Assembly: GCA_009777095.1 (NCBI GenBank)
Contig: WRMN01000018.1
Location: 1-46,119 of the forward strand
Source: Bacteroidales bacterium
Lineage (GTDB): Bacteria > Bacteroidota > Bacteroidia > Bacteroidales > UBA932
DNA: 46,119 bases
Reading direction: 5' to 3'
Shown here: piece by piece, positions 24,728 to 33,582 of the stretch
Layout: every line of letters starts with the position of its first letter
Numbering within the stretch: position 1 is the first letter of the stretch
Notes under the pieces: generated by a model
The model's input: the letters and a program-made list of their open reading frames with translations, nothing else
Databases searched by the model: none
What the model was told of the DNA's origin: nothing
Program-made: the position numbers and the translations under genes

Positions 24728-25885
24728 TTATTGCTTTGTAAATTTGGGGAAATAATACGAAGAAGGGGTCTTTCCATTCATACCTACTACATCGCCATTA
24801 TTTGTAGAGCCGGTGTAGTTCCGCAATTTAAATCCGGCTACAGGGTAGGTCCATGCGCCATCATCAATAAAGGTAAAAGATTGTAACTCGCCGCTTGGGC
24901 TCATTTCAAACTCTGTACTAACCATACCAACTGTTCCAAATTGCCCAACTGATCCAGTTGTATAACTATTAAAGTAAAGCGAAGTCCCCACCGGCTGGCT
25001 ATAGGCTCCCCATATTAAATCTTGTGTAGAGGTTCGTACGAATACTTTATGGGTTCTCCATTCTAAATTACCGGCATTATAGGCCATTAAAATGTCGCCC
25101 AGCGCCTGGTCGGCTGCACTAAGAATACCTCTTACATAATAGATATTGGAACCAGCGGCTACCAATGTTACAGTAAGCGCGCTATTTCTATTAGGCGGCA
25201 AGTTGTAGTTGTTGCCGTCGCCGTAGGTCATGGTGTAAGTGCCCACAAAATCCTCATACAAAAGGATAAGTCTTTGCTGATCAATCCAAATTTTTGCAGT
25301 AAAACTGTTTGCACCGCTGCCAATATCTAATGTAGCAATGGCGCTTCGTCCTACATTTGTGTTGTTATATGAAGGAATATCCAACACAACTTGCTTTTGC
25401 GAATGGTCCAAAGAACAGGTTAACCATGTGTCAGACAAGGATACATTAATAATATCCAAATCACATTCATAGTCCAAACGCACTTCTCCTCCTTCGGCAT
25501 CAATATTTACCCTGCTCGTTTCAATGAAAAAATGAAGAGCGGACTGAGTTACCGTTACATAATTTTTCCTATTGCCATCGGTAATGGTTATCAATGCACT
25601 GCGCGCAGACAAGTTGGAATGCGGCGATACGTTTACGACAATGTTTTGTCCTCCCGTCGATTGATAAACAGACAAGGTACACCACTCGTCGGAAGATGTT
25701 GCCAAAACAGGGGTGGGATGATCTACTAAGATAGAACCTTCGCCGCCTGCAGCGGTAAAGACCACGTCAGAGGATACCACCTTTATCAACAAATCCTCGT
25801 AGGAGGTGTAATCATTTGATCTGTCGCATCCTGCAAACAGGGACAACAAACCTGCTAAAATAATTGCTATGTATTTCATATTCAT
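24728..25885 (-). CDS. BACON-domain surface lipoprotein with shared C-terminal domain
   Basis: Lipoprotein signal (LLSLFAGC) and 385 residues; an ATG two codons later (MKYIAII) is an equal start choice. Two BACON domains are visible: residues about 40-110 (FTAAGGEGSILVDHP ... WCTLSV ... ITDGNRKNYVTVTQS) and about 115-205 (VNIDAEGGEVRLDYECD ... WLTCSL ... WIDQQR). The last 165 residues (from about GTYTMTYGDG) resemble the C-terminus of the DUF4302 protein upstream, down to the ending FPKFTKQ against YPMFTKQ. It is the last gene of the five-gene operon. BACON domains are thought to bind carbohydrate or mucin; a surface role is inferred. Confidence 0.85.
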   Translation of the reverse strand: MNMKYIAIILAGLLSLFAGCDRSNDYTSYEDLLIKVVSSDVVFTAAGGEGSILVDHPTPVLATSSDEWCTLSVYQSTGGQNIVVNVSPHSNLSARSALITITDGNRKNYVTVTQSALHFFIETSRVNIDAEGGEVRLDYECDLDIINVSLSDTWLTCSLDHSQKQVVLDIPSYNNTNVGRSAIATLDIGSGANSFTAKIWIDQQRLILLYEDFVGTYTMTYGDGNNYNLPPNRNSALTVTLVAAGSNIYYVRGILSAADQALGDILMAYNAGNLEWRTHKVFVRTSTQDLIWGAYSQPVGTSLYFNSYTTGSVGQFGTVGMVSTEFEMSPSGELQSFTFIDDGAWTYPVAGFKLRNYTGSTNNGDVVGMNGKTPSSYYFPKFTKQ

Positions 25886-25898
25886 TAATTTTTAGTTT

Positions 25899-27221
25899 TT
25901 ATTGTTTTGTGAACATCGGATAGAACACGAAAGCTTGTCCATCTGCACCGTTTACATTACCCGCACTTGTGGAGCCGTTATAGTTTCGCAACAGGAATCC
26001 GGCAGTACCACGGCTCCACACTCCATTATCAATCATAGTAAATGATATATCGTCACCGGAAGTATAGGTAAGGTCAGAAGCATTCATTCCGGTTGTAGTT
26101 GAGAGGTAGACATAATTCCCATCTGTTGGGTCAGAATATGGAAGCCACCAAAAATCATAATTGGTGCCGGCTCTTACAAATATTATTTGCCCCAAAAGTT
26201 CTATTCCATATCGTCCGCTGTACCTTGCAACGATATTTCCCAGCGCTTCGTCGGCAGTAGTAAGGATGCCTTTTATATAGTAAGTTTGCCCTGCTATTGC
26301 CGGTTCAAAGGTAACCGTTGCAGTTCGGTTCCTGTTTATCGGAATGGCATTGCTGGTAGAATAACTCATGGTGTAAGTCCCTAAAAAATCAAGATAACTC
26401 AAACCAATCGCTTCAAAATAAGCATTTACGCCTGCCGGTTCGACACATTCATGCCGGCGGTTTGCCGGGTTCCACACAAAGCGTTCCATGGTGATGCCCT
26501 CGAATACAAAGGGCTCATATAAGCGTATGCCGTCGGGAGTATAGGCATAACTTATTGTAGTCTCTCCGGAACTGCTGCCATGGTAGGTAAGCGGCGTATA
26601 GGTTCGGTCAGATACAACAGCCTCTCCTCTTTCTATGTCGTTAACTACAAATTTAAACGAAGAGTAAGCAGCAGCAGCAGCGGCAGCGGTGCATTCCGTC
26701 AGATAGGTCTCCGGGTCAATGTTATTAACATTACGGCGCAATGTCATTTTGTTGCCTCGTTTTTTCCCTTTCAACACTACTTTGTCCGGCGTTGCCGACA
26801 TTATTATAAATTCATAGTCTCCGGCTCTACCGCTTGCCTGCGATGAGCTTAAAGGCTCGCTGAAGTAGTGCATCACCTTGTTGTAGGTATTAAAGCTGAG
26901 TACAGGTCCCTGGTCGGCAGTCATACCAAAGGAGGAGGTTTCCGTCTGACGTTCCGGCACATTGGTGGCTATTTCACACATGACGTCTACTGTTCCGTCA
27001 GCGTAAAATTTGAGAAACATGGCATAGCCTCCTTTTGAATGATTTGCTTCAGGATAATAGTCTCCAAACCATCCGTATTCGGAGCTTGTCAAAATTTTCA
27101 TAGTGTTCTCAATGGCCTCGCTCATTCTCTCCGAAGCCGATTTGTCAAATATGTCAGCTTCATCCTTTACGCACGAGAATAGCAGCGCAGGCATCAGTAA
27201 AATATAGATTAATTTTTTCAT
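25899..27221 (-). CDS. DUF4302 surface lipoprotein
   Basis: Lipoprotein signal with lipobox LFSC and 440 residues. The N-terminal half matches DUF4302: ASERMSEAIENTMKILTSSE, YGWFGDYYPEANHSKGGYAMF and FKFYADGTVDV-like text. The C-terminal 160 residues (FLGTYTMSYS ... YYIKGILTTADEALGNIVARY ... GFLLRNYNGST) are shared with the BACON protein downstream. The gene begins 12 bases after the metallopeptidase gene. DUF4302 proteins typically sit beside SusCD and Peptidase_Mx1 genes; the role is unknown, but co-occurrence suggests handling of a proteinaceous or complex substrate at the surface. Confidence 0.88.
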   Translation of the reverse strand: MKKLIYILLMPALLFSCVKDEADIFDKSASERMSEAIENTMKILTSSEYGWFGDYYPEANHSKGGYAMFLKFYADGTVDVMCEIATNVPERQTETSSFGMTADQGPVLSFNTYNKVMHYFSEPLSSSQASGRAGDYEFIIMSATPDKVVLKGKKRGNKMTLRRNVNNIDPETYLTECTAAAAAAAYSSFKFVVNDIERGEAVVSDRTYTPLTYHGSSSGETTISYAYTPDGIRLYEPFVFEGITMERFVWNPANRRHECVEPAGVNAYFEAIGLSYLDFLGTYTMSYSTSNAIPINRNRTATVTFEPAIAGQTYYIKGILTTADEALGNIVARYSGRYGIELLGQIIFVRAGTNYDFWWLPYSDPTDGNYVYLSTTTGMNASDLTYTSGDDISFTMIDNGVWSRGTAGFLLRNYNGSTSAGNVNGADGQAFVFYPMFTKQ

Positions 27222-27233
27222 ACGCTATTTTGT

Positions 27234-28109
27234 TTAAAGGTTTAGTAAATCTAAGGTATGCAAGGTTGCCGCACGCGATTCAAAATTCGAACGCAAAAAG
27301 TCTAACTCAAAGCCCCACACATTTACGCAATACTCTTTTACAAGCCCCAATTTTTGGATAAGCTTGGCCGATCCCGATTCTCCTGCCTGAGCTAATATAT
27401 TGTCCCAGTTAGCTTGTCCGCGCGTAACATAAATAGACAATATTTCCACAAAGTCTTCATTGGGCTCCGAACGGGCATAACGGCTGACAAAGCCTAACTC
27501 ATAAGCTATGGCTTCGGTTGCGGAAGCCACGCTCCAGTCGTTGCCTACATAATCAAGATTGGATATGGCGGCATATTCAGTCGGGTATTCATAGGTTTGG
27601 TGCATAATGTGCGCAAACTCGTGGTACATGGTTTTCAAGTAGCGGTCGGTCAACTGAGTTAAGGTAACGGTTAGCGGGTCTATGCTGTTAATATTATAAA
27701 GCGTTACTTTCATGCCGCCCTCTGCCGTACCGAGCACCATAGTGTTATTGGTATTATAAGCGGGCGAACCAACCAAGTGAATAACTTTTGGTATGAGTCG
27801 TTTGGTGAAAGCAATATTTATCGTTTGGTCATATACTTCCATCCACAGATGTTTGATCAATTTAGCCATGGCTATGGCCTTATCAGTAGATGCCGGCGCC
27901 AAATCAAAGGACATGTCGGATTCAATATCTTCAGTTTTATATTTAAATGCGATATTGTAAGGGTCCACGTAGTTTCGGTCAAGCCAGTGGTCAAAGGCAG
28001 TTTTCAGGGCGGGATCCGGATCTATGAATACGCTGTCGGAAAATTGCTCTTCGCTGCATGATACACTGAGCAGGAGCGCCGCGGTCAATAATAATAGTAT
28101 TTTTTTCAT
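27234..28109 (-). CDS. Putative zinc metallopeptidase lipoprotein (Peptidase_Mx1 type)
   Basis: Lipoprotein signal (LLLSVSC) and 291 residues. The zinc-binding motif HEFAHIMHQ is present in YLKTMYHEFAHIMHQTYEY, with a possible third ligand region further downstream (EAIAYELGFVSRYARSEPNEDF), as in the Peptidase_Mx1 family. Residues before the motif include FTKRLIPKVIHLVGS. Third gene of the SusC-SusD operon, 24 bases downstream of susD. It is probably exposed on the outer membrane and degrades or trims peptides for import through the SusC channel; substrate unknown. Confidence 0.87.
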   Translation of the reverse strand: MKKILLLLTAALLLSVSCSEEQFSDSVFIDPDPALKTAFDHWLDRNYVDPYNIAFKYKTEDIESDMSFDLAPASTDKAIAMAKLIKHLWMEVYDQTINIAFTKRLIPKVIHLVGSPAYNTNNTMVLGTAEGGMKVTLYNINSIDPLTVTLTQLTDRYLKTMYHEFAHIMHQTYEYPTEYAAISNLDYVGNDWSVASATEAIAYELGFVSRYARSEPNEDFVEILSIYVTRGQANWDNILAQAGESGSAKLIQKLGLVKEYCVNVWGFELDFLRSNFESRAATLHTLDLLNL

Positions 28110-28133
28110 ATTTCTTTATTCTAAGAGTTAAAC

Positions 28134-29696
28134 TTAACGTGGATTAGGTGTCATTCCGGCGGCTATAGAAGTTGCCGGCAATTGAATAGCGCGGCGCGGG
28201 TCATTCACCGTCAACTCGTCCAACACTGTCAAATCGTTAGCTTTGTTATACATTCTGCGGTAAATAACTATGCCGTAACGCTTAATGTCATACCAGCGCA
28301 ATCCTTCGTGAATGGTCAGGATACGGCGCATCTGCAGGATACAATGCAACATGTTTTCCTGATCGCCATCGGCAATGGCGAAATCGGGATTCAAATACTT
28401 TTTGACCGTAGGGACCTCGGGCGTATAGTAAGCCCTGCCGTTATAGAAAGTATTTATGCTACTTAAGGTCAATACAGTACCGTTTCTCGTATGGCGGGAT
28501 ACCCAAAGGTTCATGTCTTTAAGGGCGTTGTCGTAATCCTGTGTCATGATATAGGCTTCTGCACGGCAGAGCAGGGTTTCGTCGGATTGGAAAATAGGAA
28601 ATACCGTACGGGTATATCCAATACCAGCTACGCGGTCGGTATATTCAAACATATAGGGTACTCTGGGGACTGCCGCATAACCGGTAGCATAGGTAAACTG
28701 TCTTAAATAGTACGAAGAGGCGCTGTAGGTTCCCCAGGGCGCAGCGCTTCCATAAGATTCCTGCGAGGAAAGAAGGGTTGAGTGCATATACTTTTTGCCG
28801 GTAGTGTAGTTGCCCATGACCTGAGATGCCTGCGACATCAATGTAACTAAGAGCAGGTTGGCATTTTGCTGCGGTTTAACATATTCGTTGGCAAGAGGTT
28901 GCATGTTTTGCTCAAAGCCCAGAAAAAATGGCATGTCGCGTAAAATAGATGCAGGATTATCGCCCAAGACCCTGTTGGCATACTCAATCGCCTTGTCATA
29001 TTTACGGTAATACAGGTTGAAGCGGGCAGCAAAAGCACAGGCGGCTTTTTGGTTAAAGTGGAATTTAGGTTGGCTATAAAGATTGTCGTCAATCAAGGGA
29101 ATTCCCTCTTCTATGTCGCGATTTATTTTCTGATATACTTCCGCCACCGTTCCTCTCGCGTACTGTGGATTTACCGTTGTTTCGCGCGTTTCCATATAGG
29201 GAATGCCCAAATCGGTCCCGCTTGTGATGTCGGAGTAGTGTTTACAGAACACATTGACTAACAGGTAGTGGTGAAGTGCGCGAATGAGCAGCGCTTCTCC
29301 GCGATGCGCATCAAATTTTCTCGGATTTTCATGAGATTCGATGTACTCAAGGGCCGTATTGGCTACTGCAATTGCCCTATAGCAATATTCCCATTGCGAT
29401 TTTGGCGACTCATTGCCTTCTTCCTGAATATCGGCCCATTCCCACATCTCCTCTTGAAGCAGCGCAAAAGAATTCATGTTGGCTTCGGGAAAATAGTCCA
29501 CATTATCGGACATCATTTCCGTCATTACAAGAGGATTACGGTTTGAATATCCGGAAGTTAAGAGTTGAGCAAGATTGTCGTCATTAAGCTGTGTCCGATT
29601 ATCCGGTCTTTCGTCCAAAAAATCGTTGCAGCCACAAAAAGCTATCAGTGTAATGGCTGCTATTATTGAAAGATATTTTTTCCTGTTCATAAACAT
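28134..29696 (-). CDS. SusD/RagB-family outer-membrane lipoprotein
   Basis: Surface lipoprotein that captures substrate and acts as the lid of the SusC channel. Signal and lipobox: LIAFCGCNDFLDERPDNRTQ. The N-terminal SusD-like region and TPR helices are seen (YRAIAVANTALEYIESHEN, ALLIRALHHYLLVNVFCKHY), as is the C-terminal RagB part (ILQMRRILTIHEGLRWYDIKR). Length, 520 residues, is normal. The start may be 29696 or, two codons later, 29690. It begins seven bases after the SusC stop and pairs with it. The presence of a metallopeptidase gene points to peptide more than glycan substrates, but this is inference. Confidence 0.93.
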   Translation of the reverse strand: MFMNRKKYLSIIAAITLIAFCGCNDFLDERPDNRTQLNDDNLAQLLTSGYSNRNPLVMTEMMSDNVDYFPEANMNSFALLQEEMWEWADIQEEGNESPKSQWEYCYRAIAVANTALEYIESHENPRKFDAHRGEALLIRALHHYLLVNVFCKHYSDITSGTDLGIPYMETRETTVNPQYARGTVAEVYQKINRDIEEGIPLIDDNLYSQPKFHFNQKAACAFAARFNLYYRKYDKAIEYANRVLGDNPASILRDMPFFLGFEQNMQPLANEYVKPQQNANLLLVTLMSQASQVMGNYTTGKKYMHSTLLSSQESYGSAAPWGTYSASSYYLRQFTYATGYAAVPRVPYMFEYTDRVAGIGYTRTVFPIFQSDETLLCRAEAYIMTQDYDNALKDMNLWVSRHTRNGTVLTLSSINTFYNGRAYYTPEVPTVKKYLNPDFAIADGDQENMLHCILQMRRILTIHEGLRWYDIKRYGIVIYRRMYNKANDLTVLDELTVNDPRRAIQLPATSIAAGMTPNPR

Positions 29697-29703
29697 ATAA
29701 TTT

Positions 29704-32700
29704 TTAAAGTCCTAATTTTAAAGTAAGCGTAATTTGCTTGGGCACGGGAGCCGATACGCCGCCCGATTGGAAAAATTCGGGGTCCTGCCCGTTCAGTTTG
29801 GAGTCGGCATACAAGAGCAGCAAGTTGGTGCCCTGTATTTTGGCCGACATGTTCTTTACCCCTACAGCGCTTGCCCATTGGCTTGGTAAATCATAAGACA
29901 AGGAGACCTCTTTCAGGCGTATAAAACCGCCGTCGGCAACACGTACATCCGAAAAGTTATACGCATTGTAATGATAAGTTAGCCGCTGGGTCCCTGTCAA
30001 CTGACGTGCAGCCGGAATAACGGGAATATTGGTATAAGCCTCGTCTCCCGGCACCACCCAACGATTGGCAAACTCTTTGGGCATGGCGTCCAAATCGGAA
30101 TAACTGCTCTTGAATGCCCGATTGAGGCGAAGTTTATTACCGAAGGCATAGGTAAGGAATACATTGAGTCTGAAGTTTTTGTAAGTAAATATATTACCTA
30201 GACTGCCCGTTATGGTAGGTTCGGTTGGACCCTCATATATCAAGAAGCCCATTTTGACCCTTTCCTGAAAGTAAACATAAGTGGTATTAGAGGTCTGCAA
30301 GCCGTCCTGATTAAGTAATATCGGGAAGCCATCCTCGCTCAATCCTACAAAGGGAATGGAAAATAATGTACGGTGGGAGTACCCCGGCATGCCAAAGCCG
30401 TTACCCGAAACCAAGTCTAACACTCTACTCCGCGAGTCTAATTTGGTAATTTCCGTTTTGACGTACCCGAAAATAAAGTTGGTGGACCAACTAAAATCCT
30501 TCATTTCCAAATTTTTTGTGGTAAGGGTAAATTCTACTCCGTGAGATTTCATCTCCGCCACATTAGCATATTTATCAACTGTACCTCCTACCCCCTGTGT
30601 AGCAATTCGGCCGATTAGATCATAGTTATTGCGCCAGAAAACATCCGTAACCAGGTTTATCCTGTTGCCTAAAAAACCAATATCGGCGCCGATATTCAGT
30701 TCGTGTTTTTTCTCGTAGGTGAGTTCGCTGTTCTCAATATCGTCAATATACAATGATGATTCTCTATAATCGCCCCAGGGCTTCCAACTCACGGTAGGCA
30801 TCAACACCTGCTCGGAATTGGTTACAAATCTTGGCCCTCTGTCACCCGTTAAGCTATACGAAGCCCGCAATGATAGATGGGACAGGGCAGGACGCAAATG
30901 TTCAAAAAATTCTTCTTCATGTACATTGTAGGATCCGGCAATATTCCATGTAGGCAGCCAGCGGGCTGAGGTGGATTCGCCCAAGCGGTTGGTGCCTTCG
31001 TAGCGAAAGGTAGCATTTAGGATATATTTCGACATATAGGAATAGGTAGCTAATCCGAAGAATGCGGCCTCTCGTTCCCGCGTGTCCGCAATGCTATAAT
31101 ATTGGGTACCCTGCTCTGAGCTTTGTTTGAATACCTGATAGGCATAGTTCGACACATCGCCCATTGTATATAAACGTCCCCAACCTCTGAAGTATGTTCT
31201 GTTCCTTTCTAAGGTCTTTAGTTCCGTACCGCCAAAGAAGTTAGTAATGTGTACATCGTTGAATATTTTATTCCACGTTATTGAAGTACGAAAATCGTAG
31301 CCTTGCATTCTATTATCCGTGCGGTTATAGATGCCTCCTTCGGGCAATACGCTGATAGGCAAGACATAAGGAATATCGGGATCAGTATAGAGGAAAGAGT
31401 TTCTATTTCTTATCGTAGCATCGGGCATTGCACGGTAGGCCATGGCCTGATTCGAATTGTCTTTAATATGGTGCTCTATGTTTGAGGCGGAAGATTTATA
31501 AGCGCCCAATGCCGATATTTCCAATTCAGGGATAATTTTCCATTTTAATTCCGCTTGAAACTTAAAATCCGTTACCTTAACATCCATATAGTTGTTTTCC
31601 AATTCATTTAAGATATTGAAATCAGCATAATTCCGCGTGTAGATTTCGGTTGGGTTCATGGCGCGGGAAGTATTCAAGGCATAGCTGTAAGGATTAATGT
31701 CAAAGTCGCGCTTTACTTCGCCATATACCGCGTCAACGCTTTGGTCGAGGCTGCCCGGCGCTTTTTGCAAACGAGTCGAAGTGTTGGTAATAAAATTGAG
31801 CGACAGGTTCTTTTTGATGTTGTAGGTAGCATTCAAAGCGCCGGTATAGCGGTTCACTCCGCTGCCTTTGTACCAGCCCGGATCTACGAGCGCGCTCAAC
31901 GAAGCATAGTACATTGTTTTATCTGTACCGCCGGACATGCTGACGGCATGGGATTGCACCACATTGAGATTGAACAACTCCTGAAACCAATCGGTATTTC
32001 TAAACTCTGCCAACCGCAGGTAAGCATTTTTATCCTCCTCTGAGTTCCTCAACACAAATCCGCCGGTACCGGGGTCAACAGTAGTCATTAACTTATACAT
32101 TCTTCCATATACGCCGCTGTTGCGACTTCTGATTGTACCTGCAAAACCGAGCCAGCCTTTTTGCTCCATTTCCTGATACACGCCCATTTGCTCCTGCGAG
32201 TTCATAATGTTAAATTCCGAATAGGTAGGAATTAAACGCGTAGTGAATTCACCGTTGTAGTTAATACTGCTCACGCCGGCTCTCCCTTTTTTGGTGGTTA
32301 CCACAATAACGCCCGACATGGCGCGTGCGCCATAGATAGAAGTAGCCGAGCCGTCTTTAAGAATCTGGAAAGATTCGATGTCGTCCGCATTAAGCCCGGC
32401 AATGGCAGAGCTGATTAGCGTTTCGGCATCGCCGGACGAAAGCGCGTCTGAGTCAATGTCAACCACATCTTCCATGATGATGCCATCAACCACCCACAGC
32501 GGTTTGGAACTGCCGTAAATGGAAGTCGCGCCACGTACCCTGATTTTCGGCGCAGCACCGAAAGTTCCGGACACGTTCTGCACCGACACGCCGGCAGACC
32601 GGCCTTCCAATGCTCTACTGATTTCGGTAATACCACCGAGTTTCACATCAGCGGCTTCTAAGCGGTCGGCAGCGCCTGTAAACAAGCGCTTGTCCACGCT

Positions 32701-33030
32701 TGCCATACCTGTTACCACCACCTCCCTCAATACAGTTGCATCTAACTGTAATTGGACATTGATTTGTTCCCGTCCGTTAACAGCCTCTTCGATAGTTTGG
32801 TATCCCATAAAAGAAACCACCAAGGTAGCATTTGACGGAACATTGTTCAAGGTGTAATTGCCATTAATGTCGGCAACTACAAATTGCTTGGTTCCCTTCA
32901 CCATCACGGTAGCGCCGACTAAAGGCTGGTTGGCCTCGTCGAACACCGTACCGCGAATCGTCAGATTTTGCGCCTGCAGTATTCCTGTAATAAGAAATAA
33001 AAGGCACAGCAAATTCAATTTTAGTTTCAT
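29704..33030 (-). CDS. SusC/RagA-family TonB-dependent outer-membrane transporter
   Basis: Full-length 1108-residue transporter. Order: signal peptide (MKLKLNLLCLLFLITGILQAQ); carboxypeptidase-regulatory-like domain (TIRGTVFDEANQPLVGATV ... GYQTIEEAV, residues about 24-100); TonB box-like REVVVTG; plug domain (ISRALEGRSAGVSVQNVSG ... IRVRGATSIYGSSKPLWV, then FQILKDGSATSIYGARAM); then the beta-barrel with its closing strand (QITLTLKLGL). No stop or frameshift. Energised by TonB-ExbBD, it forms a bed-bin complex with SusD. Upstream lies an unusual 550-base leader region with a C12 run and terminator. Confidence 0.95.
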   Translation of the reverse strand: MKLKLNLLCLLFLITGILQAQNLTIRGTVFDEANQPLVGATVMVKGTKQFVVADINGNYTLNNVPSNATLVVSFMGYQTIEEAVNGREQINVQLQLDATVLREVVVTGMASVDKRLFTGAADRLEAADVKLGGITEISRALEGRSAGVSVQNVSGTFGAAPKIRVRGATSIYGSSKPLWVVDGIIMEDVVDIDSDALSSGDAETLISSAIAGLNADDIESFQILKDGSATSIYGARAMSGVIVVTTKKGRAGVSSINYNGEFTTRLIPTYSEFNIMNSQEQMGVYQEMEQKGWLGFAGTIRSRNSGVYGRMYKLMTTVDPGTGGFVLRNSEEDKNAYLRLAEFRNTDWFQELFNLNVVQSHAVSMSGGTDKTMYYASLSALVDPGWYKGSGVNRYTGALNATYNIKKNLSLNFITNTSTRLQKAPGSLDQSVDAVYGEVKRDFDINPYSYALNTSRAMNPTEIYTRNYADFNILNELENNYMDVKVTDFKFQAELKWKIIPELEISALGAYKSSASNIEHHIKDNSNQAMAYRAMPDATIRNRNSFLYTDPDIPYVLPISVLPEGGIYNRTDNRMQGYDFRTSITWNKIFNDVHITNFFGGTELKTLERNRTYFRGWGRLYTMGDVSNYAYQVFKQSSEQGTQYYSIADTREREAAFFGLATYSYMSKYILNATFRYEGTNRLGESTSARWLPTWNIAGSYNVHEEEFFEHLRPALSHLSLRASYSLTGDRGPRFVTNSEQVLMPTVSWKPWGDYRESSLYIDDIENSELTYEKKHELNIGADIGFLGNRINLVTDVFWRNNYDLIGRIATQGVGGTVDKYANVAEMKSHGVEFTLTTKNLEMKDFSWSTNFIFGYVKTEITKLDSRSRVLDLVSGNGFGMPGYSHRTLFSIPFVGLSEDGFPILLNQDGLQTSNTTYVYFQERVKMGFLIYEGPTEPTITGSLGNIFTYKNFRLNVFLTYAFGNKLRLNRAFKSSYSDLDAMPKEFANRWVVPGDEAYTNIPVIPAARQLTGTQRLTYHYNAYNFSDVRVADGGFIRLKEVSLSYDLPSQWASAVGVKNMSAKIQGTNLLLLYADSKLNGQDPEFFQSGGVSAPVPKQITLTLKLGL

Positions 33031-33133
33031 AGGCTTTAAGTTAATTAGTTTAGTTACATAGGTTTATATTAAATTAATTTAGAGAATATATAACAAATGC
33101 GTTTAAAATTCAGTTCGGCAGGTTAAAATTTAT

Positions 33134-33331
33134 TTAAGTGGCATATAAAAAAATGTACCAGCAAAAAATGCTGATACATAATGTAATAGTGGCGCAATTA
33201 ATCTCACTTTTACCGGTATATCGCCACAACAGACTGAACACCAGGTATTTATAGTGGGGGGGGGGGGATAAAGTGTTGATAATCACGTTGTTGCGCAATT
33301 TTTCAACAATATATTTACCCGGCATATACAT
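33134..33331 (-). CDS. Possible leader ORF upstream of the SusC operon, containing the C12 run
   Basis: A 65-residue frame starting MYMPGKYIVEK and passing through the cytosine run as ...TLSPPPHYK..., ending with the stop just past the terminator hairpin. No similarity to any known family and no strong ribosome site, so protein function is doubtful; it may be a regulatory leader or chance. With 12 or 11 cytosines the frame stays open across the terminator; with 13 it stops at TAA directly after the run. Confidence 0.3.
   Translation of the reverse strand: MYMPGKYIVEKLRNNVIINTLSPPPHYKYLVFSLLWRYTGKSEINCATITLCISIFCWYIFLYAT
33146..33179 (-). terminator. Intrinsic terminator inside the SusC operon leader
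   Basis: On the minus strand ATGTATCAGCA pairs with TGCTGGTACAT (one G-T wobble; plus-strand 33169-33179 and 33153-33163) around a five-T loop, followed directly by seven T. It ends about 115 bases before the SusC start codon and points in the same direction, so transcription from the upstream promoter must pass it. Confidence 0.75.
33256..33267. repeat. Homopolymer of 12 G (C12 on the minus strand)
   Basis: The only long G/C mononucleotide run noticed in the window, set in AT-rich DNA. Runs of this length slip during replication and can produce phase variation; reads could also miscount it. Confidence 0.9.
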
Positions 33332-33360
33332 GCTTTAATTTTTGGTTAGTTTTCTAAAGA

Positions 33361-33368
33361 CAAAGGTA
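33361..33368 (-). promoter_or_regulatory. Candidate -7 box (TACCTTTG) for the SusC operon leader
   Basis: TACCTTTG on the minus strand. Transcription from it would give a leader of about 320 bases before the SusC start. No clear -33 element. A second promoter nearer to SusC was not seen but cannot be excluded. Confidence 0.45.
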
Positions 33369-33478
33369 AATAAAATTTTGAATAAATAGAATTTATAGCA
33401 CATTATTTTGAAGTTATAGTTACTAAAAATTATTAAACCTTTGATTTTCGGTTTCTTATATTTTTTATCTCCTTTTAT

Positions 33479-33509
33479 TTTGTAGTTTAAAAAATAAATT
33501 CTATATTTG
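33479..33509 (+). promoter_or_regulatory. Bacteroidetes-type promoter for korAB-gdhA
   Basis: TTTG at 33479-33482, a 19-base spacer, and TATATTTG at 33502-33509: an essentially consensus -33/-7 pair, about 73 bases before the korA start. Confidence 0.75.
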
Positions 33510-33582
33510 CCCTACAATTTTAGTTATGAATCGTAAACAATTTTGACCAATACTTGAAAAATCGTAATTTAATATTCACAAT

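Larger units (their letters stand above)
33031..33582. other. Long leader region between the SusC operon and korA
   Basis: About 550 bases without a clear protein gene. For the minus-strand operon it contains a -7 box (33361-33368), a short ORF (33134-33331), a homopolymer of 12 (33256-33267) and an intrinsic terminator (33146-33179). For korA it contains a good promoter at 33479-33509. The rest is AT-rich with nothing recognisable. Confidence 0.6.
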
